This document shows positions 54,971 through 63,968 of a stretch of 64,000 nt of DNA, piece after piece (within the stretch, counting starts at the first letter, position 1; each line of letters begins with the position of its first letter). The stretch spans positions 28,350-92,349 of the forward strand of contig CAIYDY010000039.1 in NCBI GenBank assembly GCA_903925015.1. The letters run 5' to 3'. The notes under the pieces are model-generated. The model worked only from the letters and a program-made list of their open reading frames with translations. It ran no database searches and was not told the DNA's origin. The translations under genes were made by a program, and so were the position numbers. Origin of the DNA: an uncultured Acidobacteriia bacterium. Its GTDB lineage: Bacteria > Acidobacteriota > Terriglobia > Bryobacterales > Bryobacteraceae.

Positions 54971-56842
54971 ATGAACACCCGCCCTGAATCGTCTCCTAAA
55001 GCGTCAAACCTGCTGCATCTCGCAGCCATTACGGCGTTCTTCATCCCCTCAGCTCTTCTGGCCCAGGGCTACGTGATCGCCACTGTTGCGGGCGGCAACC
55101 CGTTCATCTCCAGCATCGGCAATGGCGATCTTGCCACCAACGCCTATTTGAACTCCCCGGCCGGTGTCGCCGTGGACGCAGCCGGGAACGTTTATATTGC
55201 TGATACCGGCAACCACGCGGTCCGAAAGGTTTCGGCCAACGGCATCATTTCCGCTTTCGCGGGCACCGGTACCCCGGGTTTCGCCGGTGACGGAGGTCCC
55301 GCTGTCAGCGCCCAGTTGCGCGGCCCGACGGGGCTTGCGCTCGATAAGAACGGCAATCTCTACATCTGCGACACCTCCAACAACCGGATCCGGAAAGTCT
55401 CCACGACAGGTGTGATCACCACTGTCGCTGGAAGCGCCACTGTTTTCAACAGTGGCGTGGGCGATGGCGGTTTGGCAACCAGTGCCAACTTGAGCCTCCC
55501 GCGCGGCGTGTTGCCGGATGCATCAGGGAATTTCTATATCGCCGATACAGCCAACCACCGCGTCCGCAAAGTCGATTCGAACGGCACCATCACGACCGTC
55601 GCGGGCAATGGCACGGTGTCCAATGGTGGCAGCGGCAGTGTCGGCGACGGCGGTTCCCCCCTGGTGGCACTGGTGGGCCCAGCAGCGCTCGCGCTGGACG
55701 GTTCCGGCAACCTCTATATCGCCGACTCCCTGAACCACTTGATCCGCAAAGTCTCGGGCAGCACCATCACCTCCGTGGCCGGGATCGGCATCAACGGCTA
55801 CTATGGCGACGCCGGTCTGGCCATCAAGGCCGCCTTGAACCAGCCACAAGGCATTCTGGTGGATGCAACCGGGAATATCTTCGTGGCCGATTCCGGCAAC
55901 ATGGCAATTCGCAAGATCGGCACCGACGGCAATATCAACACGATTGCTGGCACCGGCGACTACGGCAGCTATGGTGACGGCGGCCCTGCCGGGGCGGCGA
56001 CTTTATCCGATCCGACAGGTCTGGCCCTCGCCAACAACGGACGGATTTACATTGCGGGCAGCTCCAGCACCGGATTCAAGGATGCGCGCATCCGGGTCCT
56101 GATTCCCGTAGGCACGGGCAGCGCCCCCACCATTTCCACCAACGGCGTGGTTCCGGTATTCGGTTCCTCCACCACCATCATGCCGGGCTCTTGGATCTCC
56201 ATTTACGGAACCAACCTGGCGTCGAGCACCGCTGTCTGGAATGGGGACTTTCCCAATGCGCTCGGCAATACCGCGGTCACCATCGACGGCAAGCCGGCAT
56301 TCCTCTGGTACGTGAGTCCCAATCAGATCAATGCACAGGCACCGGATGACCTTTACGTGGGTGCGGTTTACGTCGCGGTAACCACGCCGTCCGGGTCAGC
56401 ACTGTCGGTGGTCACGCTCTCGAGCACCGCACCGTCACTGTCCCTGTTGAACGCAAAGTACCCCGCTGCCGTGGTCTATACTCCCGGAAAGCCGGGGAAC
56501 AGCGGCAACGGCTACGACGTGATCGGACCGGTCGGCGCGTTCTCGTACCCCTCTCGCCCGGCGGTTGCCGGGGAAACGGTGGTTCTGTACGGAGTCGGTT
56601 TCGGCCCGACGGTCCCCGCTGTCCCCGCTGGCCAAGCATTCTCGGGGTCGGCTGAATTGTCCGCATACCCGGTGGTCACAATTGGCAATCTTACGGCCAA
56701 TGTGAACTATGCGGGCATGGTGCAGGCCGGTCTCTACCAGATCAACCTGGTGGTGCCAAGTGGCGTTACCGGCGACCAATCGCTGGCCGTTTCGGTCAAC
56801 GGCAGCAACGCCCAGACCGGCATCTTCCTAACGGTTAAGTAG
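54971..56842 (+). CDS. NHL-repeat beta-propeller protein with TIGR03437 tail
   Basis: A 623-residue secreted protein with a signal peptide (I-T-A-F-F-I-P-S-A-L-L-A-Q). Residues about 30-370 hold six NHL-type repeats, recognisable by N-x-Y-I-A-D-T/S-x-N-H/N-x-I/V-R-K-V and G-D-G-G-x-A motifs, predicting a six-bladed propeller. Residues about 385-623 are the Solibacter C-terminal domain (G-S-W-I-S-I-Y-G-T-N-L-A, W-Y-V-S-P-N-Q-I-N-A-Q-A-P, Y-Q-I-N-L-V-V-P). Such proteins are probably extracellular binding proteins. Its last 15 bases overlap the 3' end of the convergent Gfo/Idh gene. Confidence 0.9.
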   Translation: MNTRPESSPKASNLLHLAAITAFFIPSALLAQGYVIATVAGGNPFISSIGNGDLATNAYLNSPAGVAVDAAGNVYIADTGNHAVRKVSANGIISAFAGTGTPGFAGDGGPAVSAQLRGPTGLALDKNGNLYICDTSNNRIRKVSTTGVITTVAGSATVFNSGVGDGGLATSANLSLPRGVLPDASGNFYIADTANHRVRKVDSNGTITTVAGNGTVSNGGSGSVGDGGSPLVALVGPAALALDGSGNLYIADSLNHLIRKVSGSTITSVAGIGINGYYGDAGLAIKAALNQPQGILVDATGNIFVADSGNMAIRKIGTDGNINTIAGTGDYGSYGDGGPAGAATLSDPTGLALANNGRIYIAGSSSTGFKDARIRVLIPVGTGSAPTISTNGVVPVFGSSTTIMPGSWISIYGTNLASSTAVWNGDFPNALGNTAVTIDGKPAFLWYVSPNQINAQAPDDLYVGAVYVAVTTPSGSALSVVTLSSTAPSLSLLNAKYPAAVVYTPGKPGNSGNGYDVIGPVGAFSYPSRPAVAGETVVLYGVGFGPTVPAVPAGQAFSGSAELSAYPVVTIGNLTANVNYAGMVQAGLYQINLVVPSGVTGDQSLAVSVNGSNAQTGIFLTVK

Positions 56843-57832
56843 TTCCAGCGGCGCTTCCCACTTGCCCGAAGCCCCGGCCCGGAAGACCGCATCGATCACG
56901 GCCATATTGCAGACAGCCTCTTCAACGGAAACCGGGACGGGGCTGCCCTCCAAAATCGCACGCGAAAACGCATCGCCCTGGATGCCGTACTGGTCGCAGG
57001 TCGTAATGCTTTCCGTGCGCAGTTCAGTTGTCTGGACGAACAGCTTGGTTGGCTGGTCGGTGGGGGAATTGACCGGAATCTCCACTTCGATCCGGCCCGC
57101 ACTCCCGAAGATCTGGGCCCGCTGGAACGGGCTGGCCTGGGTGCTGACGGTGAAGATCGCATGCCCTTGGGGATACTCCAGCAGGGCCGAGGTCAGCCGG
57201 TCTGTGCCAAATTCCGGGTCGCGGCTGACGGAAGCAGCCAGCCGCACAGGCTCGGCACCGAAAACCCAGCGTGACAGATGGATCGGGTAGCAGCCGATGT
57301 CCATCAGCGCACCGCCGCCCATATCCGCCATGTTCCGGATGTTTTTCGGATCGCGGTTGTTGTAGGTGAAGGGGAAGACCATGGCGCGGAGGTCGCCGAT
57401 CTCGCCCGAACGCACGATCTCCACCACGCGCAGCCACTGCGGGTGCGTGTGGACCATGAACGCCTCGCCGATCTTGACGCCGGTGCGCTCCCGGACCGCG
57501 ATCAGCCGGGAAGCCTCGGCGGCATCCATCGCAATGGGTTTTTCGCACAAAACGTGCTTGCCCGCTTCGGCGCACCGGATCGTCCACGGCACGTGCATCG
57601 GGTTCGGCAGCGGGTTGTAGATGGCGTCGATGTCGGGATCGGCCAGCAGTTCCTCGTAGGAACCATAGGCTTTGGCGATGCCGAGCGACGACGCGGCAGC
57701 CTGTGCCTTGGCCGGATCACGCGACGCAATGGCTGTCACTTCGGCCAATGCACAGGTCTTCATGCCGGGGATCACCCGGACAGTGGCAATTTTTGCGGCG
57801 CCCAGGACGCCCCAACGGATTTTTCTGCTCAT
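56828..57832 (-). CDS. Gfo/Idh/MocA-family NAD(P)-dependent oxidoreductase
   Basis: A 334-residue protein with a Rossmann domain beginning W-G-V-L-G-A-A-K-I-A, a variant of G-x-G-x-x-A/G. The catalytic-loop motif C-E-K-P-I-A (Lys about residue 98) is present, as is the C-terminal alpha/beta domain with M-G-G-G-A-L-M-D-I-G-C-Y-P-I-H, which carries the family's usual Asp and His. Members oxidise sugars and inositols. It starts 6 bases after the gamma-glutamyltransferase stop, so they form one transcript. The nearby IolE-like and inositol-oxygenase genes make an inositol or sugar role plausible. Confidence 0.9.
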   Translation of the reverse strand: MSRKIRWGVLGAAKIATVRVIPGMKTCALAEVTAIASRDPAKAQAAASSLGIAKAYGSYEELLADPDIDAIYNPLPNPMHVPWTIRCAEAGKHVLCEKPIAMDAAEASRLIAVRERTGVKIGEAFMVHTHPQWLRVVEIVRSGEIGDLRAMVFPFTYNNRDPKNIRNMADMGGGALMDIGCYPIHLSRWVFGAEPVRLAASVSRDPEFGTDRLTSALLEYPQGHAIFTVSTQASPFQRAQIFGSAGRIEVEIPVNSPTDQPTKLFVQTTELRTESITTCDQYGIQGDAFSRAILEGSPVPVSVEEAVCNMAVIDAVFRAGASGKWEAPLELLNR

Positions 57833-57838
57833 GTTTGA

Positions 57839-59632
57839 TTACCGCCCGAAGACGAAACGTCCGCGCCGGGGGTCTGCTGCGCCCGTGTACACACCCGGAT
57901 TCAGCTGGATCACAACCGGGGCCGAACCGTTGCTCCACGGGCCCAGCACCGTGATCTTGTGGCCCCAGGCCGTCATCTGGTCAATGGTCTCCTTGGGGAT
58001 GCGGGATTCCAGGTTCACCTTGCCGGCGATGAATTCGTGGTTCGCGAAGGTCGCGTAGAAATGTTCGGTCTGGAAGCGCGGAGCCTCCACTGCCATCTGC
58101 GGCGTCATGCCGAAGTCTAGGATGTTGAGCAGGACCTGGAGCATCGCCTGGTCCTGGTTGTCGCCGCCCGGGGTCGAAATCGCAAGGACCGGCTTGCCGT
58201 CCTTCAGCACCATCGTCGGGCTCAGCGTGACGCGCGGACGGGCCCCGCCCACCAACGAATTCGCATGGCCGGGGGTGTTGATCAGGAAGCACTGCAGCCG
58301 GGTGCCGAGCGGAATTCCCGTTTCACCCGCGATCACCGACGGCAGCCATGCGCCGCTGGGCGTCGCCGAGAACAGGTTGCCCTTGGAATCGACGGCGTCC
58401 ACGCATGTTGTGTCGGCCACGCCCAAAGTGGGGTTGGTGTTGACCGCGATCTTCATCGGACCGCCGAACGCACCCGGACGGCTTTCCATCGAGGCATGGG
58501 TGGCGTCGATTTGCGCGCGCCGTTCCTTGGCGTATTCCTTCGAAAGTAGCGTCTGCTCGGGGATCTTGGAGAACTTGGGGTCGCCGTAGTAGCGGTCGCG
58601 GTCGGCAAACGCGAGTTTCACCGCTTCGAGGACGGTATGGAGGTACTGGGGCGAATTGTGTCCCATGGCTTTGAGGTCGTAGCCCTCCAGGATGTTGAGC
58701 GCTTCCAGCATCACCGGGCCCTGGGTCCAGAAGCCGGGCTTGTTGATTTCGTAGCCGCGGTAGGTGGTCGTGCGGGGAGTATCGATCTCGGCATGGAATT
58801 CAGCCATGTCGTTGTAGCGGATCAGCCCGCCGTTCTTTTCGGAGAAATCGGCAATCTGCTTGGCGATGGGGCCCCGGTAGAAATAGTTGCGGACCGCTTC
58901 AATCTTCGCCACGCGGTTGCCGTGGGCCTTCTTTTCCGCTGCGGCAAGGAGTTCCAAGGTGTGGGCGAGGGTGGGTTCGGCGAAGATTTCGCCGGGTGCG
59001 GGGACGTGGCCGTTGGGCTCGAAGAACTTGATCGAGACCGGCCACAGCTTCAGCAGCTTTTCGTTGTCCTTGATGAAGCTGGAGAGGATTTCGGGGGTTG
59101 GGAATCCGCGCGTGTAGCCGAGCGCCGGTGCCACCACCTGCGCAAAACTCATGGTGCCGTACTTTTCGAGCGCCAGCATCAAGCCGTCGAAAACACCCGG
59201 AATGGTTGCGGCGAGGATGCCGTTGGCCGGAATCGGGGGCATCGTCTCCTTGTCCTCCCAAGGCTCGGGCTTGCGGTTGCGGTAGAACTCGGGCGTCGCC
59301 AGCTTGGGGGCGGTGCCGACGCCGCTGATCACGACCACGGGCTGGTCCTTCATCTTGATGATCAGCGGCATTTCGCCGCCAATCCCGAAGTGGTCCAGCT
59401 CCGTCACCGAGGCCGCCAGTACGCCCGCAATGCCTGCGTCGACGGCATTGCCGCCCTTTTCCAGAATCTGGGAACCTGCGGCGACTTCGAGGCTGTTGCC
59501 CGCGCCCACCATGTATTGCGTTCCCCGGACTGCCGGAAACATGTGTGCCGGATTCTGGGCGATCAGGATTGCCGCAGCGCCCAGGATGGACAGCGCGGCA
59601 ACGGTAACGAATTTGGTCGATGGAATTCTCAA
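57839..59632 (-). CDS. Gamma-glutamyltransferase family protein
   Basis: A 597-residue exported Ntn-type hydrolase. TTG at 59632 is the best start: GGGGGAA lies just upstream and a hydrophobic segment (A-A-L-S-I-L-G-A-A-A-I-L-I-A) follows. The large-subunit part contains G-G-N-A-V-D-A-G-I-A and G-I-G-G-E-M-P. The processing site that frees the catalytic Thr is seen in A-D-T-T-C-V-D-A-V-D, and the small subunit has G-G-A-R-P-R-V-T-L-S-P-T-M-V and S-T-P-G-G-D-N-Q. The family cleaves gamma-glutamyl bonds (glutathione) or related amides. The Cys in T-T-C replaces the His usual in T-T-H. Confidence 0.88.
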   Translation of the reverse strand: MRIPSTKFVTVAALSILGAAAILIAQNPAHMFPAVRGTQYMVGAGNSLEVAAGSQILEKGGNAVDAGIAGVLAASVTELDHFGIGGEMPLIIKMKDQPVVVISGVGTAPKLATPEFYRNRKPEPWEDKETMPPIPANGILAATIPGVFDGLMLALEKYGTMSFAQVVAPALGYTRGFPTPEILSSFIKDNEKLLKLWPVSIKFFEPNGHVPAPGEIFAEPTLAHTLELLAAAEKKAHGNRVAKIEAVRNYFYRGPIAKQIADFSEKNGGLIRYNDMAEFHAEIDTPRTTTYRGYEINKPGFWTQGPVMLEALNILEGYDLKAMGHNSPQYLHTVLEAVKLAFADRDRYYGDPKFSKIPEQTLLSKEYAKERRAQIDATHASMESRPGAFGGPMKIAVNTNPTLGVADTTCVDAVDSKGNLFSATPSGAWLPSVIAGETGIPLGTRLQCFLINTPGHANSLVGGARPRVTLSPTMVLKDGKPVLAISTPGGDNQDQAMLQVLLNILDFGMTPQMAVEAPRFQTEHFYATFANHEFIAGKVNLESRIPKETIDQMTAWGHKITVLGPWSNGSAPVVIQLNPGVYTGAADPRRGRFVFGR

Positions 59633-59704
59633 GTGGTTCCCCCGCGTCCATTTTAGCGGGTCCGGCTTCCGCAGGATGTACTCCTGTTTAATGGTTAGAA
59701 GCCC

Positions 59705-59941
59705 ATGCTCAGAATTGGTGCCGTCCGTTGGCGCGGCAAGTGTTCCAAACACCCTTCCTTCGACCCCACCGACGGGATGCCCGCGACTGCGGCCACCTGT
59801 GAACGCTGCGGCATGCTGAGGGACATCTGGGAGCACCACCGGAAAATGATGGACCTGATGAAGCGGTTCACCCCGCCAAAGGAACGCAAGCGGCCGCCAT
59901 CGGATGCGGACCGCCAAATCAGCCTTTTTGACGGGTTCTGA
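59705..59941 (+). CDS. Small conserved-looking protein with Cys/His metal-site motif
   Basis: A 78-residue basic protein with C-S-K-H-P near residue 13 and C-E-R-C-G near residue 33, a C-x-x-H plus C-x-x-C spacing that could bind one zinc ion. A charged helix follows (W-E-H-H-R-K-M-M-D-L-M-K-R-F), then a polar tail. TTAGAAG precedes the ATG. I do not know its role; similar short Cys/His proteins are widespread and uncharacterised. It is divergent from the gamma-glutamyltransferase gene, with 72 bases between starts. Confidence 0.6.
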   Translation: MLRIGAVRWRGKCSKHPSFDPTDGMPATAATCERCGMLRDIWEHHRKMMDLMKRFTPPKERKRPPSDADRQISLFDGF

Positions 59942-59988
59942 CCCCGGCGGACGCAGCGTCGTTACGGACGCGATACACTGGCGTCCGT

Positions 59989-60858
59989 ATGACAACTAGG
60001 CGCGATTTCAACCGCATCTCCCTCCAGGCCGCAGCTGCGGCCGTTGCCGCCCCTTCCGCACTTTTCGGAAAACCCAACTCCGTAGTGCGCGGCGTCGATA
60101 TCGGCGCACAATCCTACAGTTTCCGCACGCTGCCGCTGGATGGCGCGATTGCGGCCATGTCCTCCATCGGCTTGGACGTGTGCGAGCTCTACCAGGGCCA
60201 CGTGGAACCCTCCGGAATGAAGCGCGACGAGCTCCGCAAGTGGCGCGAAACCGCCGACTTGGCCGTCTTCCACGGCATCCGCGACAAGTTCAAGGCAGCC
60301 GGCGTGAAGCTCTACGCCTACAACTACAGCTTCCGGGAGGACTTCACGGATCTGGAAATCCAGCGCGGCTTTGATTTTGCGAAGGCGCTGGGCGTGAAGT
60401 ACATCACGGCGTCGTCGACCGTCCCCATGGGCGAAAAGCTCTACCCGCACTGCGAAAAGAATGGCATCGTGGTGGCGTTCCATGGCCACTCCAGCACGAA
60501 GGCCGGCGAATTCGCCGCGCCCGAGAGCTTCGCCAAGGCCATGCAGGGCAGGGAGAAGTGGATCAAGATCAACCTGGACATCGGCCACTTCTGGGCCGCC
60601 GGTTTCGACCCGGTCGAGTTCCTGGAGAAGAACCACCAGAACATTGTCACCCTCCACATCAAGGACCGGAAGAAGCCGCAGGGCGACAACATGGTTTTCG
60701 GCGAGGGCGACACGCCCATCGGCCCCGTCTTGAAGCTGCTGCGGGACAAGAAGTACAAGATCCCGGCCAACATCGAGTACGAGTACAAGGGTGCGGGCAC
60801 GCCGGAAGTTGAAGTCAGGAAGTGCTTCGAGCACTGCAAGAAGCTGTTGGAGAGCTAG
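59989..60858 (+). CDS. Exported sugar-phosphate isomerase/epimerase (xylose-isomerase-like TIM barrel, IolE-like)
   Basis: A 289-residue protein with a twin-arginine leader (T-T-R-R-D-F-N-R-I then an alanine-rich run). The AP endonuclease-2-type TIM barrel is recognisable: S-Y-S-F-R, V-C-E-L-Y, Y-A-Y-N-Y-S-F, V-V-A-F-H-G-H, N-L-D-I-G-H-F, L-H-I-K-D-R-K and N-I-E-Y-E-Y. The Glu, Asp, His and Glu at strand ends match the metal-site residues of IolE/IolI-like enzymes. The usual reaction is sugar or inosose isomerisation or dehydration. It is followed 60 bases later by the propeller-phosphoesterase gene. Confidence 0.85.
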   Translation: MTTRRDFNRISLQAAAAAVAAPSALFGKPNSVVRGVDIGAQSYSFRTLPLDGAIAAMSSIGLDVCELYQGHVEPSGMKRDELRKWRETADLAVFHGIRDKFKAAGVKLYAYNYSFREDFTDLEIQRGFDFAKALGVKYITASSTVPMGEKLYPHCEKNGIVVAFHGHSSTKAGEFAAPESFAKAMQGREKWIKINLDIGHFWAAGFDPVEFLEKNHQNIVTLHIKDRKKPQGDNMVFGEGDTPIGPVLKLLRDKKYKIPANIEYEYKGAGTPEVEVRKCFEHCKKLLES

Positions 60859-60918
60859 CCGGATTATTTCGGCGCTTGTAATCACGCTTTCGCATTCCGC
60901 TGCCATGATGGGGCTGCG

Positions 60919-63354
60919 ATGAAACTTTCCGCCAGGCTCGCAGCCCCCATCCTTTTCAGTGCATTCCTCACGGCCCAGTCCCCCCACCCGATTCCGGGAG
61001 GGTTCTCCCTGCCCAACGGTTGGCAAATTACGCCAGTCGGCAAGGCCGTCCACACCGAGGATTTGATCCTCAATCTGAGCGCCAGCAAAGACGGCAAGGT
61101 CGTCATCGCGCAGCACGGCGGTTTTAATCCGCACGGACTGGTGGTGATTGACGCTGCCACAGAGGAAGCCGTCCAACGCATTCCGCTGCGTTCCGCTTGG
61201 CTGGGCTTGGCGTGGTCCGGCGACGGGTCCAAGTTCTTCGTCTCCGGCGGCAACGCCCGCAGCCAGGTCGCCCCGATCTACGTTTTCAACTACGCCAACG
61301 GCAGGTTGAGCGAAAAGCCCGCCGCCGAATGGACCGATTCGCTGCCCGCATCCGAGATCTATTGGAGCGGATTGGCAATGCATCCGAAAAAGGCACTGCT
61401 CTACGCTGCCAACCGTGGTGCCGATCCCGAGCGTGGCTCCATCGCGGTTTTCGACACTGCCACCGGCAAGGTAACGGGCCGGATTCCGGTGGATGTCAGC
61501 CCCTACGACCTGCAATTCAATGCCGACGGCTCCATCCTTTACGTAAGCAACTGGGGCAGCAATTCGATTTCGGTCATTGACACCGCCAAGTCCAAGGTCG
61601 TCGCCACGATGCCAACCGGGGGCAATCCCAACGACATGGAACTGGGGGCCGACGGTCGCCTGTACGTTTCCAACGGGAATGAAAACACCGTCACGGTCAT
61701 CGACACGAAGAAGCGGCAACCGATCGAGACCATCAACGTCGGGCCGACCGCCCGTGCGCCGCAGGGCTCCACGCCCAATGGGCTGGTGCTGGACCGCCGC
61801 AACAACATGCTCTTCGTCGCCAATGCCGACAACAATTCCGTGGCCGCCGTGAGTGTGAAGGAGCCGGGCAAGAGCGAGGTCCTCGGGTTCATCCCTGCGG
61901 GCTGGTATCCCAGCGCCTTGCACCTGACACCGCAAATGAAGCTCTACATCGCCAACAGCAAGGGCTTGGAACCGCACCCGACCCCGTTGGGACCGGATAG
62001 CCCGCAGCTCGGCATCGGACAGAAAGCCGAATCGGTCAAGGTGGTGCAGAAGGGAACGGTCAATATCGTTTCCGTCGCGAACCTGAAGTCCGAGATCAAG
62101 GGTTGGACCAAGAAGGTTTACGACAACATCCCGTACAAGGACGACTACCTGACGATGGCGCGCGCTCCGAAGGAGCCCAGCATCGTGCCGCAGGAAGTCG
62201 GCGCGGGTTCGCCCGTGAAACATGTGATCTACGTGATCAAGGAAAACCGGACGTACGACCAGCTGTTCGGCGATATCAAGAAGGGCAACGGCGATCCACG
62301 CCTCACCATTTTCGGCGAGCAGACTACGCCCAACCACCACGCGATCGCCAACGAGTGGGTGCTGCTGGACAACTTGTATTGCGACGGCGAGGTGAGCGTG
62401 GACGGGCACTCTTGGTCGAATTCGGCTATCGCCACCGACTACAACGAGAAAATGTGGCCCGCAGACTACGGCGGGCACAGCAAGGCCACCACTTCGAACG
62501 CATATGTTCCGCAGGCCGGCCACCTTTGGGACTTGGCTGCGAAAAAGGGTCTGACCTACCGCAGCTACGGCGAATACGCCGCCCGTTCCAGCGACGGAAC
62601 CACGATGCAGGCCGCGCGGGGTGTCGGCGGACTGTTGAACCATGTTTCGCCCAAGTTCAAGCTGCCCGGAATGCGCGACACCGACAATGTGCGCGTATTC
62701 TTCGAGGAACTCGACGGGTACGAAAAGAACTTTGACTCCAAGGATCCAACGAAGCGCTTGCCGAACCTCGTTGTGATGAGTCTGCCGGAGGACCATACCG
62801 CAGGCACCCGTCCCGGTGGCTACTCCCCGCGAGCCATGGTCGCCAACGCCGACCATGCCGTCGGCCAACTGGTGGAGCGCCTCTCGAAGAGCCCCTATTG
62901 GGCCGAAACCGCGATCTTCATCATCGAGGACGACGCACAGGACTCTCCGGACCACGTGGATGCCCGCCGGACAGTCGGCCTCGTTGCCGGACCGTTCGTG
63001 AAGCGCGGTTTTGTGGATTCCACCTTGTACACGACCTCGGCGATGCTACGGACCATCGAGTTGCTGCTCGGCCTGCCCCCGATGACGCAGTACGACGCGG
63101 CCGCTATGCCCATGTACAACTCGTTCCGCCAAACCCCCGACCCCCGTCCCTACACCGCGTTGGCTCCAAAAATCGATGTCAACGAGCGGAACACGGCGAA
63201 ATCCGTCGGAGCTGCCGCGTCGCTGAAGATGGATTTCGACGACGTGGACCGGGCACCGATGTTCGCGCTCAACGAAATTATTTGGAAAAGCGTGAAGGGC
63301 GCTGATTCAAAAATGCCGCTGCCCGTCCACCGGTTCTGGTTCCAGAACCGGTAG
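60919..63354 (+). CDS. YncE-type beta-propeller fused to phosphoesterase (paralogue 2)
   Basis: An 811-residue exported protein (signal peptide ending in L-T-A-Q) with the same design as the protein at 7841-10321. The propeller repeats (about 40-400) include L-Y-V-S-N-W-G-S-N-S and L-F-V-A-N-A-D-N-N-S. The phosphoesterase domain (about 430-780) has E-N-R-T-Y-D-Q-L-F-G-D, N-L-Y-C-D-G-E-V, L-P-E-D-H-T and E-D-D-A-Q-D-S-P-D-H-V-D. It probably hydrolyses a phosphate mono- or diester outside the cytoplasm. It converges on an inositol oxygenase gene and follows an IolE-like gene, so an inositol-phosphate substrate is a speculative option. Confidence 0.88.
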   Translation: MKLSARLAAPILFSAFLTAQSPHPIPGGFSLPNGWQITPVGKAVHTEDLILNLSASKDGKVVIAQHGGFNPHGLVVIDAATEEAVQRIPLRSAWLGLAWSGDGSKFFVSGGNARSQVAPIYVFNYANGRLSEKPAAEWTDSLPASEIYWSGLAMHPKKALLYAANRGADPERGSIAVFDTATGKVTGRIPVDVSPYDLQFNADGSILYVSNWGSNSISVIDTAKSKVVATMPTGGNPNDMELGADGRLYVSNGNENTVTVIDTKKRQPIETINVGPTARAPQGSTPNGLVLDRRNNMLFVANADNNSVAAVSVKEPGKSEVLGFIPAGWYPSALHLTPQMKLYIANSKGLEPHPTPLGPDSPQLGIGQKAESVKVVQKGTVNIVSVANLKSEIKGWTKKVYDNIPYKDDYLTMARAPKEPSIVPQEVGAGSPVKHVIYVIKENRTYDQLFGDIKKGNGDPRLTIFGEQTTPNHHAIANEWVLLDNLYCDGEVSVDGHSWSNSAIATDYNEKMWPADYGGHSKATTSNAYVPQAGHLWDLAAKKGLTYRSYGEYAARSSDGTTMQAARGVGGLLNHVSPKFKLPGMRDTDNVRVFFEELDGYEKNFDSKDPTKRLPNLVVMSLPEDHTAGTRPGGYSPRAMVANADHAVGQLVERLSKSPYWAETAIFIIEDDAQDSPDHVDARRTVGLVAGPFVKRGFVDSTLYTTSAMLRTIELLLGLPPMTQYDAAAMPMYNSFRQTPDPRPYTALAPKIDVNERNTAKSVGAAASLKMDFDDVDRAPMFALNEIIWKSVKGADSKMPLPVHRFWFQNR
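63329..63352. terminator. Inverted repeat at the convergent 3' ends
   Basis: ACCGGTTCTGG (63329-63339) and CCAGAACCGGT (63342-63352) form a perfect 11-bp repeat over the last codons of the phosphoesterase gene, 8 bases from the end of the convergent gene. There is no U-tract, so terminator function is uncertain. Confidence 0.4.
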
Positions 63355-63359
63355 TTGGA

Positions 63360-63968
63360 CTACCAGCTGATCTTGGCCGGGAAGAACTCCGAAACCAACT
63401 CCTCGTAATAGGGGCGGAGTTCCTCCAGGCTGGGACGCGTGTCGGATTTCGAGTACAAATCGTACGGGTTGAACTTGCGGGTCCATTCCAGCATTTCGCG
63501 GTCGTGGTTGTCCAGCAGGTGGGCGTATGCGCCCTCCCGGTGGATCGGATAGCAGGAGTGGTACCGGATCATGTACTGGGCTTCCTCCGGCAAGTACTGG
63601 CGGGTGACGCGGTACATGTATTCGTCGTGGCCCCAGGACATGTGCACGTTGCGAAGGCCGCAACCGGGCTCGTAGATGCCGTTTTCCGTTTGCAGCGCAG
63701 GCTGCAGACGGTCCGGATTGGCCCCGAAGTAGTCCCGGTAGACGATTTTGTCGGACCATGCGCAACCAACCGGGAAGGTGTCGCCGACAACGGCCCACTG
63801 GGGCTCGCCGTTGAAGCACAGCATCTTGCCCAGGTCGTGGATGAAACCTGTCAGGATCATCCAGCGCGGGTGGCCGTCGCGGCGGATGGCCTCGGCGGTT
63901 TGCAGGTTGTGCTCGATTTGGGAGAGCGAGGTGTCGGGGTCACTGTCGTCCACCATGGTGTTCAGCAT
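63360..63968 (-). CDS. Myo-inositol oxygenase, part downstream of an in-frame amber codon (5' partial)
   Basis: From ATG 63968, 202 residues match the C-terminal two thirds of myo-inositol oxygenase, which cleaves myo-inositol to D-glucuronate with a di-iron site. All six iron ligands of the family appear: His in S-Q-I-E-H-N, His-Asp in F-I-H-D-L-G-K, His in S-W-G-H-D-E-Y, His in I-R-Y-H-S and Asp in P-Y-D-L-Y. Directly upstream in frame is TAG (63969-63971), and before it, to the window edge, the frame reads E-M-G-I-W-E-A-I. This aligns without gap to the conserved K-M-T-V-M-E-A-V segment of animal enzymes. GGGAGG lies 8 bases before the ATG, so re-initiation is possible. Confidence 0.82.
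   Translation of the reverse strand: MLNTMVDDSDPDTSLSQIEHNLQTAEAIRRDGHPRWMILTGFIHDLGKMLCFNGEPQWAVVGDTFPVGCAWSDKIVYRDYFGANPDRLQPALQTENGIYEPGCGLRNVHMSWGHDEYMYRVTRQYLPEEAQYMIRYHSCYPIHREGAYAHLLDNHDREMLEWTRKFNPYDLYSKSDTRPSLEELRPYYEELVSEFFPAKISW

Noticed and set aside
59962..62955. Open frame of 997 codons on the minus strand across three plus-strand features
   Set aside because: It crosses the isomerase gene, an intergenic gap and the phosphoesterase gene, whose motifs are clear. Its own translation shows no recognisable domain.
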